A DNA stretch of 37,078 nucleotides, taken from assembly GCA_021820485.1 (NCBI GenBank), contig JAKADO010000023.1:1-37078 (forward strand), read 5' to 3'. Position numbers and translations under genes: made by a program. The notes under the pieces are model-generated. The model worked only from the letters and a program-made list of their open reading frames with translations, did no database searches and was not told where the DNA came from. This stretch comes from Bacillota bacterium (GTDB taxonomy: Bacteria > Bacillota > Sulfobacillia > Sulfobacillales > Sulfobacillaceae). This document shows, in pieces, positions 25,581 through 34,681 of the stretch. How positions within the stretch are numbered: the first letter of the stretch is position 1; the number at the start of each line of letters is the position of its first letter.

Positions 25581-27392
25581 ATGGAATTTTACGGCTTTCT
25601 TTCCAATTCCCACACGGCCGCTTTGGTGGGCCCCGAGGGTTCCATTGATTGGCTGGCGTTTCCCCGTTTTGACAGTCCCGCTGTCCTCGCAAAGCTTCTT
25701 GGCACCGAGGAGAATGGCTACTTTCGCATTTACCCCACCGACGGCGGTACCGCGTCCCAGGAATACCTGGCCGATACCAATATTGTGAAGACCTCGTGGC
25801 AATGTCCCGCGGGACGCGCGATTGTCCACGACTACCTGGCTATCGGTCGACCCGAAATTCGCCGGCTCATCAAGAGCGAGGTGCCGTTGGTGATGGAGTT
25901 TCGCCCTCGGTTTCATTACGGCCTCATTCAATCGGCCGCCATCCCCGTCAATGCGGGAGCCATCTTCCGAAACCGCTCGGAGAGGGAAGCACTGGTCTTG
26001 GCCATCAACGCGGAGCGCCCCCCACTTCTTGAGGAAATCACGGCTTCTGTCACGGAAGGCACCTGGCATTTGCCCGCTGGCCGCTACGAAATCATTGTGC
26101 AATATGTCGCGGACGACGAAGAACGGCTGATGGAGGCGGCGGACATTATCCAGGAACAAATGGTCTCCCTCGAGGTGGATATGGAAAGCGAAGAACTGAA
26201 CGCCTCCATAGCAGAAACCATCCTTTATTGGAGGCATCGGCTCGATCAGTTGCACCCGTATGACGGCCCCCACCGTGATGCCTACCGGCGCTCACTGCTA
26301 GTGCTTTACGGCCTCACCTATCAAACCAATGGCGCCATTATCGCAGCGCCTACCACCTCCTTGCCTGAGACCATTGGGGAAACCCGCCAATGGGACTACC
26401 GCTACGCATGGGTGCGAGATGGTTCCTACGCAGCGGAAGCCTTGATGATGGCCGGAGACCATGTGGGATCGCGCCGGTTTCTGGAGTTCCTGCTCAACTG
26501 CATCGACCTTCAGGGGAAGCCCTTTCAGGCGCCCTTTTTCCACGTGGACGGCACCCTCATTCGGGGCGAGCATGATCTAGGCTGGCTCTCCGGATTCGAG
26601 GGATCCTACCCGTGTCGGGAAGGAAACGGGGCGACGCGCCAAATCCAACTGGACATTGAGGGCGACTTTCTCTACGCCGTTTGGCGCTACTATCAGTTGA
26701 CCCACGACCAGGAATTTCTGCGCTTCTACTGGCATCGCCTGCGGGTGGCCATTAACTGGATTGACAAGAACTGGCGCAAAAAGGACGCCAGCCTCTGGGA
26801 GTTTCGCGATCAAGACAACTATTACACCCACTCGCAGGTCATGTGCTGGGTGGCGCTCTGGTATGGCGCCGAGATGGCTGAGGCGGCAGGCGATCAATCA
26901 TCAGCGGAGAAATGGCGCCGAACTGCCGGGAAAGTGCGCCACGCCGTGGAGCACGAAGGCTACAACGACACATTGGGCTCATACGTGCAAGCGTTCGGCG
27001 GAACGGCCGTCGACGCTGCACTGCTGACGATGCCGTTGTATGGATTCTGTGCGGCCGACGAACCGCGCTTTCTCGCCACGGTGAAGCGGATCGAGGAGCA
27101 ATTGGTCAAAGGTCACTGGGTCTACCGTTATGCTGGCGATATGTTGGGAACAGCCGCCCATCCCTTTGTGCTGGCCACCTTCTGGTTGGCCCGAGTCTAT
27201 ATTCGGGTAGGCCGCCTCCAAGATGCCCAACAGCTGTTGGATAGCCTCTTAGCCTATCGCACTAACCTCGGCCTCCTGGGCGAGCATGCCGACCAGGAGA
27301 CCGGCGACCCCCGTGGCAACTTTCCGCAAGGGTTCTCACACCTTGGCTTGGTCATGACTCTTATAGAATTGGAGGAGGCGCTCCAATCCTAG
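25581..27392 (+). CDS. Glycoside hydrolase family 15 (glucoamylase/trehalase-like)
   Basis: 603 aa, cytoplasmic (no signal peptide). An N-terminal beta domain starts FYGFLSNSHTAALVGPEGSIDWL, which is typical of bacterial GH15 proteins. The (alpha/alpha)6 domain has WDYRYAWVRDGSY (about 271-283), WEFRDQDNYYTHSQVM with the likely general acid Glu407, and GNFPQGFSHLGL preceded by the likely base Glu568. Family members release glucose from alpha-glucans or hydrolyse trehalose. Subfamily and substrate cannot be fixed by eye. ATG 25581 has GGAGGTGG 9 nt upstream. A 7-bp hairpin (ATTGGAG/CTCCAAT, 27368-27387) lies at its 3' end. Confidence 0.92.
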   Translation: MEFYGFLSNSHTAALVGPEGSIDWLAFPRFDSPAVLAKLLGTEENGYFRIYPTDGGTASQEYLADTNIVKTSWQCPAGRAIVHDYLAIGRPEIRRLIKSEVPLVMEFRPRFHYGLIQSAAIPVNAGAIFRNRSEREALVLAINAERPPLLEEITASVTEGTWHLPAGRYEIIVQYVADDEERLMEAADIIQEQMVSLEVDMESEELNASIAETILYWRHRLDQLHPYDGPHRDAYRRSLLVLYGLTYQTNGAIIAAPTTSLPETIGETRQWDYRYAWVRDGSYAAEALMMAGDHVGSRRFLEFLLNCIDLQGKPFQAPFFHVDGTLIRGEHDLGWLSGFEGSYPCREGNGATRQIQLDIEGDFLYAVWRYYQLTHDQEFLRFYWHRLRVAINWIDKNWRKKDASLWEFRDQDNYYTHSQVMCWVALWYGAEMAEAAGDQSSAEKWRRTAGKVRHAVEHEGYNDTLGSYVQAFGGTAVDAALLTMPLYGFCAADEPRFLATVKRIEEQLVKGHWVYRYAGDMLGTAAHPFVLATFWLARVYIRVGRLQDAQQLLDSLLAYRTNLGLLGEHADQETGDPRGNFPQGFSHLGLVMTLIELEEALQS

Positions 27393-27460
27393 AGCATCCA
27401 GTGCTTGACAGAGTCGGTATACTGGAGCCAACATCGCCACATGTCCAAACAGGAGGTCGT

Positions 27461-28393
27461 ATGCCGAAATTTTTCCGTCCCAATCCCATCAGTCTAGCCC
27501 TGGCCGGCGGAGCCATTCTGCTGCTTCCCTTCGCCTATCTAGCCGGGTGGTTGGGAGACCTGGGGAGGGTGCAACCCGCTTTGAGCGCTCTCAGTCAGGC
27601 GCGCCAGAACTTAGCATGGCAGGCGTCGCGTCGGCCGCAGGAACCCCCTGGAGCTGCGCCGACGGTGCAAACGCAGTGGACCGACAGCACGGTCACGCTG
27701 TCCTGGGGCAAGATTCCCCATGCGACCAGCTACACCATCTATCGCGCTGGGGGATCGCAGAGCCTATCCGAGGCGCGCGTGCTGGCCCAAATCACCCCCC
27801 GGTCCGCCTTGAGCTACACGGATGCGGCAGTTTCGCCGGGACAAGCTTACAGCTACTGGATTGCGGCCGACAACGCCGTCGGGGAAGGCCCCCTCAGCGC
27901 GGTCGTCAAGGTGCACACCTATCTCTCCTGGAACACGGTCGCCCAAATTGGCGAATCCGCGGCTCGGACCCTGACGGAAGTCACCTGGTCAAAAACCGCT
28001 TGGGGTATTCTCGGCCAGACCACCAAGTCCCAGTCGGCCCCGGCTTGGAACCTAGGCGGCACGATTTTCAGCGCCATGACACCCATGAATGCCGGGCGCT
28101 CGACATGGCTCACACAACACGGCACGCGATGGAACCTGGGCGCCACACCGGTCACTGCCACCGTGCGGTTGGGCATGACCGTCGTCTCGGGGGCACCGCA
28201 TCTTCCCAGCCTGGCTTCCGGGAAGGCCACGCAAGAAGACTTGGCGCTGTGGAACGTTAACGGCCGTTGGGCCACGGCCCTGGTGTCGCCCTCCACCACC
28301 CCGCTTCCGCCCAACGCTCTCGTGCTTAACGCGTATGGCGCGGCCGTGGGCCTGACGGGCGCCGTCGGCTCCCTCCAACCCATCAGCCACTGA
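27461..28393 (+). CDS. Membrane-anchored or secreted protein with a fibronectin type III domain
   Basis: 310 aa. A single hydrophobic segment near residues 10-30 is an anchor or signal. A fibronectin-III-like module (about 67-152) follows, with VTLSWGKIPHATSYTIYR and YSYWIAADNAVGEGPLS. The rest is Ser/Thr/Ala-rich without a recognised domain. The ATG at 27461 is chosen because AGGAGGT lies 5 nt upstream; a longer frame from 27401 has no site. It begins 68 bp after the GH15 gene. An extracellular binding role is plausible; no catalytic motif is visible. A G/C hairpin (28415-28431) after its stop lacks a T tail and is only a weak terminator candidate. Confidence 0.75.
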   Translation: MPKFFRPNPISLALAGGAILLLPFAYLAGWLGDLGRVQPALSALSQARQNLAWQASRRPQEPPGAAPTVQTQWTDSTVTLSWGKIPHATSYTIYRAGGSQSLSEARVLAQITPRSALSYTDAAVSPGQAYSYWIAADNAVGEGPLSAVVKVHTYLSWNTVAQIGESAARTLTEVTWSKTAWGILGQTTKSQSAPAWNLGGTIFSAMTPMNAGRSTWLTQHGTRWNLGATPVTATVRLGMTVVSGAPHLPSLASGKATQEDLALWNVNGRWATALVSPSTTPLPPNALVLNAYGAAVGLTGAVGSLQPISH

Positions 28394-28583
28394 TGCAGCG
28401 TTCCAGCGCACTGTGGGGGGCACTGTCCCCCAGCGGACGTGAAGCGGCCGTTCAATTGCTGGATTGATGGGACGTTGGTCTCCTGGGCTGCCGACCGCAC
28501 CAAAGCGACGGCACGGATTCTGGCGGCATGCCGAGACATTCCGTGCCGCGCCGTTCCGGGGATGGAAGAGCTCCGCGTGCCGT

Positions 28584-29710
28584 TCATCCCGGACTCCGCG
28601 CAATATTGAATGGACTCAACTGACCCCGATTTCGAACCTCTCTAAAGTGTGCGTCAGCCCACCCTTGGGCCTTGGCCTGGTAGAGGGCATGGTCCGCCCG
28701 CTGAATCAAACTGTCGCGAAGGTCCGCAGGATGGTACCCCGCTACCCCAAAGCTGGCCGTCAGGTGACAGATGGGTGCGCTGAACACGTGGGATTCCACC
28801 GCAGCCGCTCCGCCAACTGGCGGGCCGACTCACGTGTCTGATGCAAGGCAACAAGAGAAACTCCTCTCCACCTCACCGCCCCAAATGATCGGTATGCCGG
28901 AGCTGGCCTTCCAAGAGTTGTGCGAACTCCTTCAGTGCGGTGTCTCCCACCATGTGCCCGTAGCGATCGTTGAGTTCCTTAAAATGGTCAATGTCCACGT
29001 AAATAAGGGAGAACGAATCGCGCAATTCCCTCGCAAAACGAATCTCCTGCTCCAGTCGACCCGCCGCCGATTGCCGATGCGGGTCAGCGTATCCTCGAAC
29101 GCCATGGCTTTCAGCGCATCAGACGCCACAGACGCGCTGATGAGGCGACGAAAATAGTAGAGAACGGCAATGTATACCAAATTGGAGGAATAGAACTGGG
29201 CCAGTGGACCATCCATGGACGCTGGGTGATTGAAGTGGGGTACCCCCACCGCCAACGAGGTGGCATAAACGGCTAGAGCGTACACCACGCCCTGCTTGCG
29301 GGGAAGGATCAGGAATACATAGATGTAAAACAGCGGCGCCCACGCCAAGTATAGGCTGAACGTATTGTGGCTGGGGTTGTGCGCCCGACTTGGTAGAGAG
29401 TGGCCACGGCCAATATGACAAGCTCGGCAGGGCGAATCCATCGATTGCGGTATACGCACCACCAGCCGAGAAGAAAAACGGCGACGAGATAGGGCACTCC
29501 CCCGTTGGTAAAACGATCCTTGACCGGCGAGAAGAACCAATACCATGCAGTGATTCCAGCCATTAGCGGCAATACCACCAGATAAATCTGGCGCTTCAAC
29601 TGTTCGTATCCGCCCACGAGATCACCTTGCAGATTGCCGTCTTGATGTTTCAAAAGAGGGCTCACGTATGAGTTGGATCTGGTATATAGGTTGTCATCGA
29701 CGCTCTCCAA
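28584..29710 (-). pseudogene. Diguanylate cyclase (membrane sensor plus GGDEF), broken
   Basis: Homologous pieces lie in order on the minus strand but in changing frames. An N-terminal membrane part (LKRQIYLVVLPLMAGITAWY) changes frame near 29390 to further segments (PLFYIYVFLILPRKQGVVYA) and the linker FEDTLTRIGNRRR. The frame changes near 29055 to SLIYVDIDHFKELNDRYGHM, the GGDEF core. A TGA at 28873-28875 replaces the residue, normally Trp or Leu, before GGEEFLLL. More shifts near 28850 and 28797 lead to LTASFGVAGYHP and ADHALYQAKAQG, the domain end. With at least five lesions no active c-di-GMP synthase can be made. The original start is also unclear. Confidence 0.9.
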
Positions 29711-29740
29711 TAAATTGCGACACGAAACTCCCCGGCGCCG

Positions 29741-30835
29741 CTATTGCACCAGACCGCGCGCCTCGATGGGCACTTCGCCCACCAGTTGGCCCTGCCGCGC
29801 CAACGCAGCGAAATCATGAAGGTTGACGGTTGGGCAGACGTGATTGGGGATAATCAGCAAACGGTCTCCGATAGCGAGGTCCAGGGATCTGCCATCAACC
29901 GGCTGCACAATGCCATGTTCCTCCGACATGCGCGTCAGCCGTATCTCTGGATGATCCACCACCCAGCCGTAGCTGCCATTGATTGGGCCGTCCAGTCCTA
30001 GCGTTTTGCTGCCGGCATCGATGATGGCCCGTTCTCGGGAAGGTCTGCTCACCACCGTGGTCAAAACCGCCAAGGCGCATTCGTCCCAAATAGCCGCATG
30101 GGAAGCCACTGTCGCCACATCGTTGAAAATGTACGTGCCAGGCCGGATTTCCGTGGCGGTGCGCAGCTCATCCAGGAAGGCCGCAGGGATGGTCCCCCCC
30201 TCGCTGATGATCGACGCATGCAGGCCCGCGTCATCCAAGCGCCGCGCCAACTCCGACAACAATCGGTCCTCCTCGCGAATGCGTCCCACAATCGCGTCCT
30301 TGTCATACGTAGACGCGAGATGTCCACCGAAACAGGTAATGCCAAGATAGTCGATCCCGTCGGCCTCCTCCACCGCCTGTGCCAACGAAAGAACCGCCGA
30401 GGGGTCTTCAACGCCGCAACGATGCATGCCCGTATCGACCTCAATGAGCGCACCAATCCGTACGCCTGTCGTTTGGAAGACTCGCTTCAACGAGGCTAAT
30501 CCGTCCAGTGAATCCACACTGATCCGCACGCGAACACCCGCCAGCAGCAAGTCGCGCAGACGAGCCTCTTTGAGTGGTCCAATTAAGGGATAGCCAATAG
30601 ACTGGTCCAAAAATCCAGCCCGCCGCATCACTTCAGCCTCCCCCAATTTGGCCACCATGAGCCCCTCAGCTCCGTGGGCGCTTTGAATCTGGGCAAAATA
30701 CGGCGACTTATGGGTCTTGGTATGGGGTCTCAGCACAACCCCCTGGTCCTGAGCCTTGGCGGCCATCTGCTGAATGTTCCGCAACGCCTTCTCTTCATCA
30801 ATGACTAACGTGGGGGTGTCCAATGTCTCGTACAT
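29741..30835 (-). CDS. D-threonine aldolase/D-serine dehydratase-like PLP enzyme
   Basis: 364 aa, a fold-type III PLP protein (alanine racemase-like N-terminal barrel plus the DSD1-type C-terminal domain). Its PLP lysine lies in LRPHTKTHKS (about Lys40). Other motifs are VDTGMHRCGV and ISEGGT, and PNHVCPTVN near the C-terminus is the metal site. The His-x-Cys pair resembles zinc-dependent D-serine dehydratases more than D-threonine aldolases with His-x-Asp, so the reaction is left open. ATG 30835 is preferred, with AAAGGAG 6 nt upstream; in-frame ATGs 30841 and 30856 lie on or before that site. It is at the 3' end of the minus-strand run with glpK. Confidence 0.88.
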   Translation of the reverse strand: MYETLDTPTLVIDEEKALRNIQQMAAKAQDQGVVLRPHTKTHKSPYFAQIQSAHGAEGLMVAKLGEAEVMRRAGFLDQSIGYPLIGPLKEARLRDLLLAGVRVRISVDSLDGLASLKRVFQTTGVRIGALIEVDTGMHRCGVEDPSAVLSLAQAVEEADGIDYLGITCFGGHLASTYDKDAIVGRIREEDRLLSELARRLDDAGLHASIISEGGTIPAAFLDELRTATEIRPGTYIFNDVATVASHAAIWDECALAVLTTVVSRPSRERAIIDAGSKTLGLDGPINGSYGWVVDHPEIRLTRMSEEHGIVQPVDGRSLDLAIGDRLLIIPNHVCPTVNLHDFAALARQGQLVGEVPIEARGLVQ

Positions 30836-30860
30836 CTGCATCTCCTTTATGTCCACTCAC

Positions 30861-31016
30861 TCACGCTCGACGTCGGCGCCAATCAAAAAAGCGTCCGGTT
30901 GAACCCTCAACATACGCGTGGATGTGGACAGCGGAACACTTGGCCCGGAGCGATTCCGGAAACCTCTTCGCATCGAGCGCCTGGATGCGCCGTGGGTTGC
31001 CTTCCGCATGAAGCAT
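30861..31016 (-). pseudogene. 51-codon frame, possible remnant of a lost gene
   Basis: Between glpK and the PLP enzyme gene (a gap of about 290 bp), one minus-strand frame reads MLHAEGNPRRIQALDAKRFP and ends in GRFFDWRRRRA. It looks protein-like and is bounded upstream by a stop 18 nt before its ATG. No ribosome binding site or family is recognised. It may be the C-terminal stump of a deleted gene or a chance frame. Confidence 0.3.
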
Positions 31017-31126
31017 GTCCGGGATCCGGGCCGCACATCAACTTTTGATCGGACTTCATCTATCCACGCTCCTTGTCGGACCCGTGTCCGCTCATTCTCC
31101 ATCGACCGCCCGCATCCCTGCCGCTC

Positions 31127-32638
31127 CTAAGCCCGCGCCCGACGCACCGCGTCTTTCCACCCTGCATACAGCGCATCCCGCTGGGTCGCTCCCATGGTCG
31201 GCACGAACGGCGGATCGAACCGCTCCCCCGCGTGGATGTCCGTGACCGACTGCCAGAGCCCGCACCCGATTCCCGCCATGAACGCTACCCCTAACGCAGT
31301 AGTCTCGGGATTCCGGGCTCGTTCGACCGGATAGCCGAGAACGTCTGCCTGCCATTGCATGAGAAACGCATTGCGGGTAGCCCCTCCGTCCACCCGCAGC
31401 ACATCGAGCGGCATCCGGCAGTCCTCTTGCATGGCTTGCAGCACATCGCGGGTTTGGTAGGCAATCGACTCCAAGGCGGCTCGGACAATATGCGCCCGGG
31501 TGGTCCCGCGCGTCATTCCGGTAATGAGCGCACGAGCCTCACTGTCCCAGTAGGGCGCACCCAGCCCAACGAAGGCCGGCACCAGGTAGACGCCACCCGT
31601 ATCGGGCACGGTGCGGGCCAGCGCCTCCGATTCCTCCGCCCGCCCAATCATGTTCAGTTCATCGCGCAGCCATTGAACCACCGCACCGGTCGAAAAGATG
31701 GATCCCTCCAAGGCGTATTGCGTCCTGCCCTCCATCGACCAGGCGATGGTGGTAATGAGGCCATGGGAAGAGGATACGGGGCGCTCTCCCACATTCATGA
31801 GCACAAAGGATCCGGTGCCGTATGTGTTTTTGGCCATTCCGGGGCTGATGCATCCCTGCCCAAACAAGGCGGCCTGCTGGTCTCCGGCGATGCCGGAAAT
31901 GGGGATTTCGCGGCCAAACCAGCGCCGCTCGGTGAGTCCCACAATGCCGGACGAATCCACCACCTTGGGGCACATCCCCCGCGGAATCCGGAGAATTTCA
32001 AGTAGCTGGTCATCCCAGTCCATGGTGTGAATGTTATACATCAGGGTTCGGGACGCATTGGAGGGATCGGTCACATGCAGCGCGCCACCCGTGAGCTGAT
32101 ATACCAGCCAGCTGTCCACCGTGCCGAATAGGATCTCGCCTGCCTCGGCGCGCGCCCTGAGGCCGGGCACGTGATCGAGCAGCCAAGCCACTTTAGTCCC
32201 GGAGAAATAGGGGTCGAGCACAAGGCCGGTCTTTTCGAAAAAGAGCGGGCCATACCCGGCATCCTGGAGCGACTGGCAGGCGGCGGCGGTACGCCGGCAC
32301 TGCCACACAATGGCATGGTGGACAGGTTTCCCCGTCGTCCGTTCCCATAGGATGGTGGTCTCCCGCTGATTCGCGATCCCAATCCCCACAATATGATCTG
32401 CCGCCTCCGGCATTTGCCGGAGGCAGTCCTGAATGGAAGCCCACTCGGTAAACCAAATTTCTTCTGGATCATGCTCAACCCACCCGGGTTGGGGATACCG
32501 TTGGGAGAGATCGCGCTGGCCCATGGCTGCCACCCGGCCCCATTGGTCGATCAATAAAGCCCGGGAACTGGTCGTCCCTTGATCCAATGCCAGGATGTAT
32601 TGCAAATGGTTCGCGACTCCTTTGCTCGATGAGGTCAT
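31127..32638 (-). CDS. glpK: Glycerol kinase
   Basis: 503 aa, full length. It phosphorylates glycerol to glycerol 3-phosphate in the cytoplasm. FGGY-kinase motifs are intact: YILALDQGTTSSRALLID (phosphate loop), GWVEHDPEEIW, GIANQRETTILWERTTGKP, GIAGDQQAALFGQGC, GTGSFVLMNVG and VDGGATRNAFLMQWQAD. ATG 32638 overlaps the stop of the upstream acetyltransferase gene (ATGA). A TTG at 32605 with AAAGGAG 10 nt upstream would give the more usual N-terminus MQYILALDQG. No glycerol facilitator or dehydrogenase gene is nearby. Confidence 0.95.
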   Translation of the reverse strand: MTSSSKGVANHLQYILALDQGTTSSRALLIDQWGRVAAMGQRDLSQRYPQPGWVEHDPEEIWFTEWASIQDCLRQMPEAADHIVGIGIANQRETTILWERTTGKPVHHAIVWQCRRTAAACQSLQDAGYGPLFFEKTGLVLDPYFSGTKVAWLLDHVPGLRARAEAGEILFGTVDSWLVYQLTGGALHVTDPSNASRTLMYNIHTMDWDDQLLEILRIPRGMCPKVVDSSGIVGLTERRWFGREIPISGIAGDQQAALFGQGCISPGMAKNTYGTGSFVLMNVGERPVSSSHGLITTIAWSMEGRTQYALEGSIFSTGAVVQWLRDELNMIGRAEESEALARTVPDTGGVYLVPAFVGLGAPYWDSEARALITGMTRGTTRAHIVRAALESIAYQTRDVLQAMQEDCRMPLDVLRVDGGATRNAFLMQWQADVLGYPVERARNPETTALGVAFMAGIGCGLWQSVTDIHAGERFDPPFVPTMGATQRDALYAGWKDAVRRARA

Positions 32639-33105
32639 GGGTGCTTCGGGTACATCATTTCCACGAAATCATGCAGCCCACCGTTGGTGGCCTGTCGAAA
32701 GTACCTGACGGGCACAAATCCAACCCGTTCATAGACCCGGATGGCCCGCTTGTTAAAGGCGGCTACCGCCAGATGCACGGCACGCCCAGCACATTGGGAA
32801 TCCGCCAGTTGCAGCACTTCCCGCACAAACGCTGCCCCAAGCCCTTGGCCGGTCCGGTCAGGGCGAATCCCCAATCCCAACATCAACGCATCATCAACGA
32901 CATCGACATCAAAGATGGCAAATGCCATCAGCCGTTTCGCCTCATCACGAGAGACGAAATGCGAAGCGGGACGCCATCGGTCAACGTCCAACAGCTCCTC
33001 CAAATCGTCGGGATCAGCCGCAAAATCATAGAAGGAATAGGGGGCGGGGTAGTGCCACTGGGCAATTTCCTCGGCATCCTGCCGCGTCATCTGCTCCCAA
33101 TGCAC
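32635..33105 (-). CDS. GNAT family N-acetyltransferase
   Basis: 156 aa. It has the single GNAT domain with acetyl-CoA loop LGIRPDRTGQGLGAAFVRE and the C-terminal NKRAIRVYERVGFVPV. The N-terminus reads EEIAQWHYPAPYSFYD, as in a recognisable subgroup of Bacillota acetyltransferases. The substrate is unknown. GTG 33105 is preferred, with GGGAGGTG 8 nt upstream; ATG 33132 is in frame but has only a weak site. It lies between nagB (75 bp upstream) and glpK (4-bp overlap), consistent with co-transcription. Confidence 0.9.
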   Translation of the reverse strand: MHWEQMTRQDAEEIAQWHYPAPYSFYDFAADPDDLEELLDVDRWRPASHFVSRDEAKRLMAFAIFDVDVVDDALMLGLGIRPDRTGQGLGAAFVREVLQLADSQCAGRAVHLAVAAFNKRAIRVYERVGFVPVRYFRQATNGGLHDFVEMMYPKHP

Positions 33106-33180
33106 CGCTTCGGCACCTCCCGCCACCCTCATCTTGGCCTTACAATAGCATATCGGGCGGGACTTTTTGCAGAGGTGCCG

Positions 33181-33963
33181 TCATGGGCGCCCGTTGGCTC
33201 CGGAAGAGAGAGGCCAATGGGGGAGCCCCACCGCGCCACCACCCTCCAAGTGCCCCGCTGCCTCCTCATCCAAGACGAATGTCACATTGGGATGCATCTG
33301 CAAAAAGCTGGCCGGAACGTCGGTGGAAACCTCCCCGGACAGCGAGCGCTTGACCGCCTCTGCCTTGTCACGGCCAAAGGCCATCAAGACAATCTCCTTG
33401 GCCTGCAAAATGGATTGGATGCCCATAGTAATCGCTCGCGTCGGAACCTGGCTGGCGTCATCAAAAAACCGGGCATTGGCCCGAATGGTGTCCTCGGTCA
33501 GCTCAATCACATGCGTCCGCGTTTTAAGCGAGATATCCGGCTCGTTAAAGCCGATATGCCCATTGCGGCCAATCCCCAGGATCTGCAAATCGATGGGATG
33601 CGTCTCAAGGATGGCATCATAGCGATCGCATTCAGCCTCTAAATCGAGCGTCATTCCGTTGGGCATATGGGTGTTGGCGAGCGGAATGTCAATCTGGCTG
33701 AACAGGTGATCAAACATAAACTGACGGTAGCTCTGGGGATGGTCCGCCGGAAGTCCCACATATTCGTCCAAATTGACCGTTGTGACATGGGAAAAACTCA
33801 GCCCTTGACGGTGAAAATCCACCAGTTGCCGATACAGATTGACTGGAGTGGAGCCCGTGGCAAGTCCCAATACAGGATGCGGATCGCGGCTCATGAGTTC
33901 TTCCACCACCGCGGCAACATAGACGGTGGCCAAGCTATCGGAGGGAAAACGTCGGACCTTCAT
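33181..33963 (-). CDS. nagB: Glucosamine-6-phosphate deaminase
   Basis: 260 aa. It converts glucosamine 6-phosphate to fructose 6-phosphate plus ammonia, feeding amino sugars into glycolysis. The sequence is classic NagB: LGLATGSTPVNLY (phosphate site), TVNLDEYVGLP with the catalytic Asp, LGIGRNGHIGFNEP with the catalytic His and Glu, and the lid region RFFDDASQVPTRAITMGI. ATG 33963 has GAGGA about 8 nt upstream. No nagA deacetylase is in the window. It is the soluble survivor of a run in which the kinase and carrier genes are broken. Confidence 0.96.
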   Translation of the reverse strand: MKVRRFPSDSLATVYVAAVVEELMSRDPHPVLGLATGSTPVNLYRQLVDFHRQGLSFSHVTTVNLDEYVGLPADHPQSYRQFMFDHLFSQIDIPLANTHMPNGMTLDLEAECDRYDAILETHPIDLQILGIGRNGHIGFNEPDISLKTRTHVIELTEDTIRANARFFDDASQVPTRAITMGIQSILQAKEIVLMAFGRDKAEAVKRSLSGEVSTDVPASFLQMHPNVTFVLDEEAAGHLEGGGAVGLPHWPLSSGANGRP

Positions 33964-34004
33964 GATACATCCTCACTTTCGCGTCGTTTCCGTGCCCGCC
34001 GTTT

Positions 34005-34681
34005 TCAAAGCCCTGTTCCCACGCCGTGCACAGCTTCATATCGATGAATCGCCAACCGGGTGAACACCGGAAGCCCCACCATGGCTAGTCCCGAAATCAC
34101 GGTCAGAACCAAGAATGACACGCCCCGCCAAATGGCGCACAAAAAGCGCCGCAACCAAGATGGTGCACCGGGAGATCGCAAACGGAATTTCCATCCACAA
34201 GCCAAACCGCGTGCGCCACACCACGTCGCCTTGCATAATGACCCGATACCGCTGGCGGCCGGATGCTCCTGAGAGATATAAACCGCCCACCCGCATCAGC
34301 AGCACAACCACCGTATTCCAGATGCTACACCCCAGCGTAAAAGCCATCGCCGACCGTGAAGAGATTCCCCCACTCCGGATGATAGAACTAGAGGGCGATG
34401 AACGACAAGCCTGCGAATACACCGCTCAGCAGCACGACAAACCGGATGTCGCGCCGATAGAGATAATAGGAACCCAGCCAGTACGAGGCGAAGAGCGCCA
34501 CCGTACTAAAAAGGTTGAAGAGGCTCACCTCAAAGATGGGCTGACCCTGATTCCACCAGTAAAGGTTCACAAAGATGCCCACGAAGTTGAAGATGACCGA
34601 CACGGCGGTGTTCACGCCGATAACCCACCAGACTTCCACCGGAAGGTCCGGCCGAAGTCTGGTGAACACGCGTGAAGCCAT
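34005..34681 (-). pseudogene. MFS transporter, stopped and frameshifted
   Basis: The ATG at 34681 overlaps the GH4 stop codon (TAATG), so it was translationally coupled. The first 97 codons (NFVGIFVNLYWWNQGQ, SLFNLFSTVALFASYWLGSY) match the start of a Bacillota MFS group. A TAG at 34390-34388 ends the frame. Homology continues beyond it in the same frame (NLFTVGDGFYAGV) to a second TAG, then in other frames as SIWNTVVVLLM, RFGLWMEIPFAISRCTILVAAL and FLVLTVISGLAMVGLPVFTR. The total span of 0.68 kb is about half of a normal MFS gene, so internal sequence has also been lost. Confidence 0.82.

Noticed and set aside
25242..26273. 343-codon antisense frame across pirin and the GH15 gene
   Set aside because: Both sense genes are unambiguous, and the antisense translation is low in family-like pattern.
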